Assembly (NCBI GenBank): GCA_002435785.1
Contig: DIUC01000042.1
Span: 1 to 18,354 of the forward strand
Reading direction: 5' to 3'
DNA length: 18,354 bases
Origin: Saprospiraceae bacterium UBA6168
Lineage (GTDB): Bacteria > Bacteroidota > Bacteroidia > Chitinophagales > Saprospiraceae
Positions 7,455 to 16,115 of the stretch are shown piece by piece. A model generated the notes under the pieces. The model was not told where the DNA came from, did not search any database, and saw nothing but the letters and a program-made list of their open reading frames with translations. Positions within the stretch are counted from its first letter, which is position 1. The number at the start of each line of letters is the position of its first letter. The position numbers and the translations under genes were made by a program.

Positions 7455-7856
7455 ATGGAATTCAGGAATCCTTTAGCACATATCAAATGGGGCCGCATCC
7501 TCGGGGTCACAATCCTTATCGCTGCGCTTGGCTTTGGCGGCTATGTTTTCTACAACTACGGCGCTGTTTACAGCGACGGCTACAGGGACGGCACCCTCAT
7601 CAAGTTTTCCCATAAGGGCTATATCTTCAAGACCTACGAAGGGGAACTCAACCAAGGCGGCATTGCCAACTCGGCCCCCGGCACGGCCCTCGCCAACCAA
7701 ATCTGGCACTTCTCGGTAAAGGACAAAGCCGTGGCTGAAAAGCTGAACGGGCTTGGCGGCAAAATAGTCCGGCTGCACTATAAGGAGTACCTCAATAATT
7801 TCTTTTGGGAGGGAGAGACCAAATACCTGGTGGATGGCGTGGAAGAGGTGAGATAG
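7455..7856 (+). CDS. Conserved membrane-anchored protein of unknown function
   Basis: A 133-residue protein from ATG 7455; the frame is open upstream to 7398 but that part overlaps the methyltransferase. Residues about 13-34 form one N-terminal transmembrane helix (ILGVTILIAALGFGGYVFYN). The rest is a small soluble domain with GYRDGTLIKFSHKGYIFKTY and VRLHYKEYLNNFFWEGETKY. I recognise the pattern (YSDGYRDGTLIKFS...FKTYEGEL...IWHFSV...RLHYKEY) as that of a small protein common in Bacteroidota. Such proteins are sometimes labelled 6-phosphogluconate dehydrogenase in databases, which this cannot be because it is far too short and has no nucleotide-binding motif. It is last in the symporter operon, directly before a strong terminator. 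The function is unknown. Confidence 0.8.
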   Translation: MEFRNPLAHIKWGRILGVTILIAALGFGGYVFYNYGAVYSDGYRDGTLIKFSHKGYIFKTYEGELNQGGIANSAPGTALANQIWHFSVKDKAVAEKLNGLGGKIVRLHYKEYLNNFFWEGETKYLVDGVEEVR

Positions 7857-7866
7857 CCTTTTCAAT

Positions 7867-7917
7867 CAAACAAAAAAAGCCTTGCAAGTCCGTGATTTGC
7901 AAGGCTTTTTTTGTTTG
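7867..7917. terminator. Strong rho-independent terminator hairpin
   Basis: A perfect 21-bp inverted repeat: arms 7867-7887 and 7897-7917 around a nine-base loop. The core is GCCTTGCAA paired with TTGCAAGGC, flanked by seven A on the left and seven T on the right, so it can work in both directions. It closes the operon ending at 7856. Confidence 0.9.
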
Positions 7918-8094
7918 TTGAAGGAAGCCGTGACACACCAAAAGCATCGGAATTTAGCAGAAACAACCCCATTGTAAAGCGGTCATCCCATAGATTGATA
8001 AAAATCACCGCACCCCATGTAGAAAGTCAATCTCCCTCCTTTTTTGGCAAAATAGATTGCACCCGATTTCAAAACTGATAAAACACACCGATCC

Positions 8095-8463
8095 ATGCAA
8101 GCTATCACACCACAATCACTTTTTGCCGATGCCGACCAGCTCTTGATGGTCGCAGACGAAGAATTAAACCGGGCGGAAGAGGATGCCGTCACGCACCTGA
8201 TTTGCCACAATTCCCGCCAGTCCATCGCCAACTACCTGTCAGGATACCTCATCGAAAAGGCCCAGCATGTGCCTTACCCCCCTACGCTTGATGCCCTATT
8301 GGAAAGATGCAAGGCGCTTGATGGTCGGTTCCAGGAGATTGACTTTTCGCCCATCGAATGCCGCTACGACAGCAACGACAAGGAATACTGCCTCGACTTT
8401 GAAGAAGTGGGGCGCTGTTTCCGCATTGCGCAGCAAACACAGGCACTGGTGAAGTCCTCATAG
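8095..8463 (+). CDS. HEPN-like small helical protein
   Basis: A 122-residue cytoplasmic protein, mainly alpha-helical. The central part (SRQSIANYLSGYLIEKA, then PPTLDALLERCKALDGRF) resembles HEPN domains, in which a helix of the form A...A.EKALKALL is followed by a T.DL..LL..C motif. The RX4-6H RNase motif of toxic HEPN proteins is absent, so ribonuclease activity is not expected. A binding or accessory role, as in the HEPN partners of nucleotidyltransferases, is more likely. No such nucleotidyltransferase gene lies beside it. It is a single-gene unit: a terminator lies upstream (7867-7917) and another right behind it (8487-8525), followed by nifJ in the same direction. Whether it has any link to nifJ cannot be told from the sequence. 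Confidence 0.7.
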   Translation: MQAITPQSLFADADQLLMVADEELNRAEEDAVTHLICHNSRQSIANYLSGYLIEKAQHVPYPPTLDALLERCKALDGRFQEIDFSPIECRYDSNDKEYCLDFEEVGRCFRIAQQTQALVKSS

Positions 8464-8486
8464 CAAACTGTCGTTAGCGTCCAACT

Positions 8487-8525
8487 ATCGGCCTTGACGG
8501 ATGACCGGTTTGGGCCGATTTTTTA
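8487..8525 (+). terminator. Rho-independent terminator after the HEPN-like gene
   Basis: ATCGGCC (8487-8493) pairs with GGCCGAT (8513-8519), followed by a run of T to 8524. The 19-base loop is long for a terminator and may fold further. It probably separates the HEPN-like gene from the nifJ-rnf locus. Confidence 0.65.
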
Positions 8526-8550
8526 TGCGACCAGGTTTCAATAGTCAAGA

Positions 8551-8615
8551 TATTAGACGAGAGACATTAGACAATAGATTGAAAGCCAGCCTCTTATCTA
8601 ATGTCTAATGTCTAA
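8551..8615. repeat. Inverted array of an ATTAGACA-type word before nifJ
   Basis: The left arm (8551-8580) repeats a word of the form ATTAGACA; the right arm (8595-8615) is its complement (TCTAATGTCTAATGTCTA). The RNA would fold into an imperfect hairpin about 25 bases before the nifJ start codon. The word is the same family as in the rnfD-rnfG spacer. It may be a leader structure or a neutral expansion. Confidence 0.75.
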
Positions 8616-8641
8616 AATCAAATTTCTAAACGCAAGTTGCC

Positions 8642-11600
8642 ATGTTCAACTTAAATTTCAAAAAAGAAAAGAAGGAATTCAAATACCCGGGCGTACGGGC
8701 GGCCATGGACGGCAACACCGCCGCCATCATGTGCGAACGGGAATCTTCCGATGCGGCAGGTGCCTACCCCATCACTCCCTCCACGCAGATGGGCGAATAT
8801 TGGGCGGAGGAAGCTGCCAATGGCCACCTCAATATCTCCGACAAGCCGTTGATTTTCATCGAGCCAGAAGGAGAGCATGCCGCTGCCGCCGTCACGGCGG
8901 GCCTGTCCATGACGGGCTTGCGGGCCTCCAACTTCTCCTCCGGTCAGGGCATCGCTTACATGCACGAATCGCTGTACGCAGCGGTTGGCAAACGGCTGAC
9001 CTACGTGCTGAACATCGGTGCCAGGGCCATGACCAAGTCCACGCTGAACGTCCACGCAGGGCATGACGATTACCACGCCATTGATGATACTGGGTTTTTC
9101 CAGTTGTTCGCCAACAAGGCGCAGCACGTGGCCGACTTGAACATCATCACCCACCGCATCGCCGAGTTGTCATTGACCCCCGGCGCCATTGCACAAGATG
9201 GTTTTTTAACCACCCACCTCATCGAGACGCTGCTGCTGCCGGAGCGGGAACTTATTCGGGAATACCTGGGCCGCCCCGACGACATCATCGAAACACCAAC
9301 CCCTGCGCAGCGCATTATTTATGGGGACACCCGCCGCCGAATCCCGGAACTATGGGACGTGGACAACCCAATGATGGCGGGTATCGTGCAGAACCAAGAC
9401 TCCTATATGCAGAGCGTGGCTGCGCAACGGCCCTTCTTTTTTGACCATATCCAGGCCCTGACCGACCGGGCGTTTGACGAGTTTTACGAACTCACAGGCC
9501 GCCGCTACGAGCGGGTCATGGGCTACCGCACCGATGATGCTGATTACCTTATTTTGGGTCAAGGAAGCGTTATACCGAGCGCCGAAGCCGTTGTTGATTA
9601 CCTTCGCAATACACGTGGAATCAAGGTGGGCGTGGTGGATTTGGTCATGTTCCGGCCTTTCCCTGCCGACCTTATCGGGAAATTCCTGAAAGGCAAAAAA
9701 GGCGTGACCGTGCTCGAAAGGCTTGACCAGCCGTTGGCCGTGGATGCTCCCATCATCCGGGAAGTAAGGGCGACCCTGAGCAAGTGCCTTGAGAATGGGA
9801 GCAACAAAAAAGCCCCACCCTACCCCGGCTTGGCCAGCTACCAATCGTCCGATATGCCAGCGTTGTACTCCGGCTCGTTCGGCATGGGCAGCCGAGACCT
9901 CCAGCCCGAGGGCATCATCGGGGCCATTGAAAACATGCTGCCCGATGGAAAGCAAAAGAAATACTTCTACCTCTCCATAGATTTCATCCGGGACCTGCCG
10001 TTCACGCCCAAGCAACGGGGTTACCAGGAAACGATTCAGGAAGCTTATCCGAACATAAAAGAACTGTCCGTCAGGGGTTCTGAGAACCCGAACCTCATGC
10101 CCGAAAAAGCGGTAACGGTTCGTTTCCACTCCGTCGGTGGCTGGGGTGCCGTGACGACCGGTAAGAACCTCGCCATGACCCTGTACGATTTGTTGGGGTA
10201 TGACATCAAGGCAAACCCAAAATACGGTTCAGAGAAAAAAGGCCAGCCAACTACCTACTACCTGGCTGCCGCCCCTGAACCCATCCGCATGAACTGCGAG
10301 TTCTTTTTCGTGGACGTGGTGCTATCGCCCGACCCCAATGTTTTCAAGCACACCAACGCATTGGCGGGCCTGAAAAAAGGCGGCGTTTTCATTATCCAAA
10401 GTGAAAAAACGAAGCAGGATGAAGTCTGGGCCGACATTCCCAAGCCCTACCAAAAAGTCATCATTGACCAGGGCATTCACGTCTATTATATTGATGGTTT
10501 CAAAATAGCCCGGGAAGAGGCCACCGACCCTGAACTGCAATTGCGGATGCAGGGTATCGCTTTCCAAGGTGCATTTTTCGCAGCGTCCCCGCTCAAGGAA
10601 AGAGCGGGCCTCTCGGAGGAAACATTGCTGAAAGCCATCGAAGACCAGTTGCAGCACAAGTTTGGCGGCAAAGGCCAAAGGGTCGTTGACGATAACATGC
10701 GGGTGGTGCGGCGTGGTTTTGACGAAGTCTATGAAATAACCAACAAGGTGCTCAGCGAAGCCCTCGCCATCAAACCAAACGGCGAGATGATGCCCATCCC
10801 CTCCATGCTGAAAAGCGTGCCGCAAAGCGAGTCCCAACTGAGCGACATTCACCGCTTTTGGGAACAAACGGGCAATTTTTACCAGCGGGGCATGGGCAAT
10901 GACAACATCACCGACCCGTTCATCGGGATGAGCGTGATGCCTGCCGTAACATCGCTTTTCAGGGACATGACTGGCATACGCTTCGACCACCCCGAATGGA
11001 TTCCGAACAACTGTACCGCCTGCGGCAACTGCTATACGGCCTGCCCTGATACAGCCATCCCCGGCCTCGTGAGCGAGTTGGGCGATGTGCTGGAAACCGT
11101 TGTGAAACGGGTAAAGAAAAGCCACGGCAATGTGGAACACCTGCCGAAGATCGTCCGACAGATGGAAGGGAAAATCAGAGCCTTGTTCAATGAAACAGGG
11201 AAGGCGGCCACTGTCAATCAACTCATCCACGAGGTGATTGATACGACCATTCAGGAAGAAGGCAAGGGAAATGGATTGGCCAAGGAGTTGGGATGGTTCA
11301 AAGATGAACTGGGCGATTTCAAGTTTGCCCTCACCCGTCCCTACTTTGATGTTCATGAAAAAAGCCAACCCAACAGCGGCGGTTTGTTCAGTATCACCAT
11401 CAATCCGACCACCTGCAAGGGCTGCATGGAATGTGTGGAAGTATGCAATGACGGCGCACTAAAATCCATCACGCAGACCGAGGATTCCATTGCCCGCTTG
11501 CGCAATGAATGGGATTTTTGGGTGGATCTCCCCAACACGCCCGCCAAGTTCAACCGGATTGACAGTTTGGAGGAGAAAATTGGGCCGTTAGAGACCATTT

Positions 11601-13564
11601 TGCTGAACAAAGATGCCTACCTGCATTTTGCCAGCGGCGATGGCGCATGTTTGGGTTGCTCCGAAAAATCGGTCGTTCACCTGTTCGTGGCAACGGTGGA
11701 ATCTTTGATGCAGCCCCGCATTCAGAAGCACGTCGCCCATTTGGACGAGCTGATTTCAAAATTGGAAAAAAGCATCCAGTTCAAGCTCATCAGCACAGTG
11801 GACGTCAGCGATACGGAGATGATGGGAAAAATCGTTGCTGAAATGCACAACACCGACCTGACCATGTCCGGTCTCAGCAAGAAGCTGGAAACCGCCAAGG
11901 GCAGCGAGCCAATAGACCAGGAATGGCTGCGGGATGTCACGCAATTGCTCGCAAAACTGAAAAAACTCCGCTGGAAATACACGGATGGAACCACCGGGAA
12001 AGGCCGCTCCAACATGGGGATGTGCAACTCTACTGGCTGTACTTCCGTCTGGGGCAGCACTTGGCCCTACAATCCGTATCCGTTCCCTTGGGCCAACCAC
12101 CTGTTCCAGGATTCCACTTCCATGGCGATGGGTATTTTCGAAGGCCACATGGCAAAAATGGCGGAAGGGTTCAGGGCCATTCGGAAAGCAGAATTGATGC
12201 TGAACGATGCCTACAAACCCAGCGAACACGATAGTTTTTTCACCTACTTCAACTGGGGCCAGTTCACGGATGAAGAATGGCTGCTCTGCCCACCAGTGGT
12301 AGCATTGGGTGGCGACGGCGCCATGTACGACATCGGTTTCCAAAACCTGTCGAGGATGATGGCTTCCGGCAAGCCCATCAAAGTCATCGTGGTGGACACC
12401 CAGGTTTATTCCAACACGGGTGGCCAGGCTTGTACTTCCGGCTTTGTCGGCCAGATTTCCGACATGGCGCAGTACGGCAAGGTTTGGCAGGGCAAACCCG
12501 AAATCCGCAAGGAAATCGGCCTGATTGCCATGGCGCACAGAAGCACCTTCGTCCTGCAGGGCACGCTCGCCAATACCAGCCAGATGATTGAAGGTTTTAT
12601 TGACGGTCTGATGACCCGGCGACCTGCACTGTTTAACCTCTACACCACCTGCCAACCGGAACACGGCGTGGGTGACGACTTGGGAACGCACCAGGCAAAA
12701 TTGGCCGTGGAATCCCGTGCTTACCCGATTTTCACCTACAACCCCGACAAGGGCGTGAAAGTGGAGGAAGCCTTCGACCTCAGCGGCAACCCCGACATGG
12801 ATAAAATATGGCCAAGCTACCAGTTGAAATACCTGGAAAATGGCCGTGAAAAATCCATGGAACTGCCCATGACCTTTGCCGATTTCGCACTGACAGAGGC
12901 AAGGTTCCGCAAGCATTTCCGCAAGGTGCCTCGTGATGCCTGGAACGAAAACATGGTGCCGTTGGCCGAGTTCCTTGAAATGGACGCCAGCGATAGGGAG
13001 GACAAATTCCCATTCATTTGGGCCGTTGACCGGAAGCAAACGCTCAGCCGGGTGCTCGTTGCGAAGCGCATCGTCGAATCCTGTGAGGAGCGCCGGGACT
13101 TCTGGATATTGCTGCGTGGCATAGCGGGCTACCAGCCAGAGAAGCCGGAACCCGTGGACATGGAGCAGAAAATCCGTGCGGAGGTGGTTGGCAAGATTGC
13201 CCAGGGCCTGATGAAATTGGCTGGCGGCAACGGCGGCGGCATCATTGACCTGGCGATGGGCGCACCCGCAGCAGCGACGACAGCCGCCGCTCCGGCAGCG
13301 CCATCCAACGGGGAGTACATGGCACCTTGGCTGGAAACCGAGAACTGTACCTCCTGCGATGAATGTACCAAGCTGAACCCGAAGATTTTTGCCTACAACA
13401 AGGACAAAAAGGCATACATCCTGAACCCAGACGGCGGCCCCTATTCCGACTTGGTGAAGGCGGCGGAGAAATGCACAGCACAAGTGATACACCCCGGCCT
13501 GCCGAAAGACAAGACGGAGAAGGATATTGACAAATGGGTGAAAAGGGGCGAGAAGTTTAATTGA
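8642..13564 (+). CDS. nifJ: Giant pyruvate:ferredoxin (2-oxoacid) oxidoreductase with tethered ferredoxin
   Basis: A 1640-residue cytoplasmic enzyme, about 400 longer than usual single-chain PFOR. It should convert pyruvate and CoA to acetyl-CoA and CO2, passing two electrons through Fe-S clusters. In order: N-terminal domain with AYPITPS (41-47) and GARA (126-129, the substrate-binding Arg equivalent); a gamma-type domain near 488-585; a two-cluster ferredoxin domain with Cys791/794/797/801 and Cys925/928/931/935; the proximal cluster Cys1003/1006 with probable partners Cys1133 and Cys1337; and the thiamine-diphosphate site GGDGAMYDIGF (from 1223) with YSNTGGQ (1256-1262). Unusual parts are a ~110-residue helical insert between the two ferredoxin motifs, a coiled-coil-rich insert around 1030-1120, and an Ala/Pro/Thr linker (about 1540-1556) leading to a single-cluster ferredoxin module (Cys1569, 1572, 1575 and 1611). 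The N-terminal active site differs from classic PFOR (EPEGEHAAAAVTAGL; HDDYHAIDDTGF), so the 2-oxoacid substrate is not certain. rnfC follows 85 bases later. Confidence 0.9.
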   Translation: MFNLNFKKEKKEFKYPGVRAAMDGNTAAIMCERESSDAAGAYPITPSTQMGEYWAEEAANGHLNISDKPLIFIEPEGEHAAAAVTAGLSMTGLRASNFSSGQGIAYMHESLYAAVGKRLTYVLNIGARAMTKSTLNVHAGHDDYHAIDDTGFFQLFANKAQHVADLNIITHRIAELSLTPGAIAQDGFLTTHLIETLLLPERELIREYLGRPDDIIETPTPAQRIIYGDTRRRIPELWDVDNPMMAGIVQNQDSYMQSVAAQRPFFFDHIQALTDRAFDEFYELTGRRYERVMGYRTDDADYLILGQGSVIPSAEAVVDYLRNTRGIKVGVVDLVMFRPFPADLIGKFLKGKKGVTVLERLDQPLAVDAPIIREVRATLSKCLENGSNKKAPPYPGLASYQSSDMPALYSGSFGMGSRDLQPEGIIGAIENMLPDGKQKKYFYLSIDFIRDLPFTPKQRGYQETIQEAYPNIKELSVRGSENPNLMPEKAVTVRFHSVGGWGAVTTGKNLAMTLYDLLGYDIKANPKYGSEKKGQPTTYYLAAAPEPIRMNCEFFFVDVVLSPDPNVFKHTNALAGLKKGGVFIIQSEKTKQDEVWADIPKPYQKVIIDQGIHVYYIDGFKIAREEATDPELQLRMQGIAFQGAFFAASPLKERAGLSEETLLKAIEDQLQHKFGGKGQRVVDDNMRVVRRGFDEVYEITNKVLSEALAIKPNGEMMPIPSMLKSVPQSESQLSDIHRFWEQTGNFYQRGMGNDNITDPFIGMSVMPAVTSLFRDMTGIRFDHPEWIPNNCTACGNCYTACPDTAIPGLVSELGDVLETVVKRVKKSHGNVEHLPKIVRQMEGKIRALFNETGKAATVNQLIHEVIDTTIQEEGKGNGLAKELGWFKDELGDFKFALTRPYFDVHEKSQPNSGGLFSITINPTTCKGCMECVEVCNDGALKSITQTEDSIARLRNEWDFWVDLPNTPAKFNRIDSLEEKIGPLETILLNKDAYLHFASGDGACLGCSEKSVVHLFVATVESLMQPRIQKHVAHLDELISKLEKSIQFKLISTVDVSDTEMMGKIVAEMHNTDLTMSGLSKKLETAKGSEPIDQEWLRDVTQLLAKLKKLRWKYTDGTTGKGRSNMGMCNSTGCTSVWGSTWPYNPYPFPWANHLFQDSTSMAMGIFEGHMAKMAEGFRAIRKAELMLNDAYKPSEHDSFFTYFNWGQFTDEEWLLCPPVVALGGDGAMYDIGFQNLSRMMASGKPIKVIVVDTQVYSNTGGQACTSGFVGQISDMAQYGKVWQGKPEIRKEIGLIAMAHRSTFVLQGTLANTSQMIEGFIDGLMTRRPALFNLYTTCQPEHGVGDDLGTHQAKLAVESRAYPIFTYNPDKGVKVEEAFDLSGNPDMDKIWPSYQLKYLENGREKSMELPMTFADFALTEARFRKHFRKVPRDAWNENMVPLAEFLEMDASDREDKFPFIWAVDRKQTLSRVLVAKRIVESCEERRDFWILLRGIAGYQPEKPEPVDMEQKIRAEVVGKIAQGLMKLAGGNGGGIIDLAMGAPAAATTAAAPAAPSNGEYMAPWLETENCTSCDECTKLNPKIFAYNKDKKAYILNPDGGPYSDLVKAAEKCTAQVIHPGLPKDKTEKDIDKWVKRGEKFN

Positions 13565-13638
13565 GAGATGAGGGAAAAGGGATGAGGGATGATGCCATCG
13601 TGACGTGTTCATTCCTCATTCCTCACCCCTCATTCCTG
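13563..13638. repeat. Inverted array of a GGGATGA-type word between nifJ and rnfC
   Basis: The left arm (13563-13594) repeats GATGAGGGA and the right arm (13610-13638) repeats its complement CATTCCTC. The arms can pair imperfectly into a hairpin of roughly 25-30 bp. It begins within the nifJ stop codon and ends 11 bases before the rnfC ATG. There is no T-run, so it is not a classical terminator. Confidence 0.75.
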
Positions 13639-13649
13639 ATAATAAATTA

Positions 13650-15002
13650 ATGGGCTTTTTAAACTTTCATAACAACAGCTTCAAGCACGGTGTGCATCCA
13701 CCGGAGCAGAAGAGCGAGACAAATGGGCTGCCCATCCGGCAGTTCCCATTTTCACCGGTGATCATCATGCCCATGGTGCAGCACTTAGGTGCGCCTTCGC
13801 AAATCATCGTGCGGGAAGGCCAGGAGGTGGTTCGTGGGCAGTTGCTGGCGAAGGCGGGTGGGTATGTCTCCGTGCCCCAACATGCGCCCGTGTCGGGAAC
13901 CGTTCGGAAAATAGCCAATGTGCCGACTATTTCGGGCAAGATGGTGCAAGGAATCTATATCGAAACCTTCCCTTTTTCCGGTCAGGAAGTAATGGAGGGA
14001 AAACCCATTGACCACGAAACGGCCATATGGGAGGAGATACTGCAAGGCATACAGGACGCAGGCATCGTTGGGCTTGGCGGGGCGGCATTTCCCACCCATG
14101 TCAAACTCAAAATTCCCGAAGGGAAACACTGTGACACACTGATTATCAACGGCATAGAATGTGAGCCCTACCTCACCACCGACCATCGGGTGATGCTCGA
14201 ACAGTCGGATGATATTTTCACGGGCATCCGTTACTTGCTAAAAGCCACGGGCGCAAAAAGGGTCATTATCAGCATTGAAGCCAACAAGCAGGACGCCGCC
14301 GACCACCTATCGGCAAGGATTCCGAAGGATATGCCTGTCACCGTGCAGGTCGTTCCGGTGAAGTACCCACAGGGGGCGGAGAAAATGTTGGTCACTGCCC
14401 TGCTGGGCCGGGAAGTACCCTCCGGCGGTTTGCCCATCGAGGTAAATGCGGTGGTGGTAAATGTGGCCACCACAGCCGAAATCGGAAGGTTGCTGCCGCA
14501 TGGGCGGGGCATCCAGGAGCGGGTCATCACCATCACCGGCCCCGGCGTGAAAAAGAAGGGCAACTACCTGATTCCCATAGGCACACCCCTCCGCTACGTG
14601 CTGGAGCAGGTGGGTGCTGATGAGAACGTCAGCGAGGTGTACATGGGCGGCCCAATGATGGGCGTGGCCGTTTCGAACCTCGATATTTCTATCACGAAGG
14701 GTACGTCTGGTATCGTCATTTTCAACGAAAACGACATCAAGCGGCCAGATAAAGTTTACCCCTGCATCAAATGCGGTGCCTGTGTGGACGCCTGCCCCAT
14801 TTCGCTGAACCCCTCCAAATTGGGCATTCTTGCAAAATTTGAAGCCTACGACGAAATGGCAACAAACTACCACCTGATGGACTGCTTCGAATGTGGTTCG
14901 TGCTCCTACGTGTGCCCGTCCCATATTCCGCTGGTGCAGTATTTTAGGTTGTCAAAATCTATAGTGCGCAAGCGCAATGCGGCAGCGAAAGCGGCGGGGT
15001 GA
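13650..15002 (+). CDS. rnfC: Rnf complex subunit RnfC
   Basis: A 450-residue peripheral subunit of the Rnf ion-translocating ferredoxin:NAD+ oxidoreductase. It is the NAD(H)-reactive component on the cytoplasmic face. It starts with the typical RnfC N-terminus (FKHGVHPPEQKSETNGLPIR, residues 11-30). The FMN/NAD-site motif GLGGAAFPTH is at 141-150, and two [4Fe-4S] motifs follow: Cys372/375/378/382 and Cys412/415/418/422. The length is that of a basic RnfC with no C-terminal extension. ATG 13650 is chosen because the family begins there; the 15 codons upstream in the same frame come from the repeat spacer. It is the first rnf gene, and no rnfB lies on either side: nifJ occupies the upstream position. 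Confidence 0.95.
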   Translation: MGFLNFHNNSFKHGVHPPEQKSETNGLPIRQFPFSPVIIMPMVQHLGAPSQIIVREGQEVVRGQLLAKAGGYVSVPQHAPVSGTVRKIANVPTISGKMVQGIYIETFPFSGQEVMEGKPIDHETAIWEEILQGIQDAGIVGLGGAAFPTHVKLKIPEGKHCDTLIINGIECEPYLTTDHRVMLEQSDDIFTGIRYLLKATGAKRVIISIEANKQDAADHLSARIPKDMPVTVQVVPVKYPQGAEKMLVTALLGREVPSGGLPIEVNAVVVNVATTAEIGRLLPHGRGIQERVITITGPGVKKKGNYLIPIGTPLRYVLEQVGADENVSEVYMGGPMMGVAVSNLDISITKGTSGIVIFNENDIKRPDKVYPCIKCGACVDACPISLNPSKLGILAKFEAYDEMATNYHLMDCFECGSCSYVCPSHIPLVQYFRLSKSIVRKRNAAAKAAG

Positions 15003-15003
15003 G

Positions 15004-15082
15004 GTTTAGAAAGTTTAGAGGGTTTAGTAGGTTTAAAGGAGTTGCCTTCTTAACTTTCTAAACCAACTAAACCTTCCTAAAC
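15004..15082. repeat. Inverted array of a GTTTAG word between rnfC and rnfD
   Basis: The left arm (15004-15036) has GTTTAG three times plus GTTTA, at 9-base intervals. The right arm (15053-15082) holds the complement CTAAAC three times. The RNA would form a long imperfect hairpin about 10 bases before the rnfD ATG. The word differs from those in the other spacers. Confidence 0.8.
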
Positions 15083-15092
15083 ATAAAAAAGA

Positions 15093-16115
15093 ATGTTCAA
15101 AAAAACGCTAAATATCAGTACCTCACCGCACCTCGTCAGGGGCATTGGCACCAACGACATTATGCGGAATGTGGTCTGGGCGCTGGTGCCAGTGGCCATG
15201 TATGCGGTCTATTCGTTTGGCCTGAGCGCCCTGTTGATATTGGTCACAAGCATGGCGGCCTGTGTGCTCACGGAGCATGTTTTGGCAAGGTATTCCAAGA
15301 AGGAAACCACCATTTCGGATTGGTCGGCGGTGATAACGGGCCTGCTGCTGGGGCTTACGCTCCCGCCCAATTTCCCACTTTGGATGGCGTTTTTGGGGGG
15401 CATCATCTCCATTGCGCTGGGCAAATTTGCCTTTGGCGGCTTGGGCTACAACGTGTTCAACCCAGCCCTTGTTGGCCGGGCGTTCTTGCAGGCGGCGTTT
15501 CCGGTGGCCATCACCACTTGGTTTCCTGTGTATGCACCGGAGCGCTTTTCCACAGTTTCGGCGGCCACATTCACCCTGCCGTTCCTCGAACCCGCAACGG
15601 ACGGATTCACTGGGGCGACGCCACTCTCCGCCTTCAAGTTTGACCACGTGACCACCAGCACTTCCGACCTGGCGCTGGGCCTGATTACCGGCTCCACGGG
15701 CGAGACCTGTGCCGTGCTGATTGTGCTCGGCGGCGTCTATCTCGCTGCCCGGAACATGATGAACTGGCGCATCCCGGTTTCCATTTTGGCGACCGTATAT
15801 GCACTGAGCGGGATACTGTATATGGTGGACAGCCAAATTTATCCATCACCGGACTTTATGCTGTTTTCGGGCGGCTTGATGCTCGGCGCTGTATTCATGG
15901 CAACGGACATGGTGGGGTCTCCCATCACGTCAGTAGGCATCTGGATATACGGGGCAGTCATTGGCTTGCTGGTCGTTGTGATTCGGATTTGGGGGGGGCT
16001 GCCGGAGGGCGTGATGTACGCCATCTTGCTCGGCAATGCACTAACGCCGCATATTGACAACTTGGTGAGACCGAGGGTTTATGGGACGGGGAAGACAATG
16101 GACATTAGAGAATAG
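15093..16115 (+). CDS. rnfD: Rnf complex subunit RnfD
   Basis: A 340-residue integral membrane subunit, homologous to NqrB. Several hydrophobic helices are clear from residue 25 on, with the conserved WSAVITGLLLGLTLPPNFP and the GKFAFGGLGYNVFNPALVGR loop (residues 110-129). The flavinylation motif GFTGATPLS (171-179) presents Thr176 for phosphoester-linked FMN, which needs an ApbE flavin transferase; no apbE gene is in the window. The subunit is part of the ion path. The last codons (TMDIRE and the stop) come from the following repeat array, so the C-terminus has been shaped by the repeat. It lies downstream of rnfC across a hairpin spacer. Confidence 0.95.
   Translation: MFKKTLNISTSPHLVRGIGTNDIMRNVVWALVPVAMYAVYSFGLSALLILVTSMAACVLTEHVLARYSKKETTISDWSAVITGLLLGLTLPPNFPLWMAFLGGIISIALGKFAFGGLGYNVFNPALVGRAFLQAAFPVAITTWFPVYAPERFSTVSAATFTLPFLEPATDGFTGATPLSAFKFDHVTTSTSDLALGLITGSTGETCAVLIVLGGVYLAARNMMNWRIPVSILATVYALSGILYMVDSQIYPSPDFMLFSGGLMLGAVFMATDMVGSPITSVGIWIYGAVIGLLVVVIRIWGGLPEGVMYAILLGNALTPHIDNLVRPRVYGTGKTMDIRE

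Noticed and set aside
7455..7856. 6-phosphogluconate dehydrogenase as a name for the 133-aa protein
   Set aside because: The protein is far too short, has a membrane anchor and lacks a nucleotide-binding GxGxxG motif; the name appears to be a propagated database error.
11756..13612. 618-codon open frame on the minus strand opposite nifJ
   Set aside because: It is the shadow of a strongly codon-biased gene; the plus strand encodes clear thiamine-diphosphate and Fe-S motifs over the same bases and the minus translation resembles no family.
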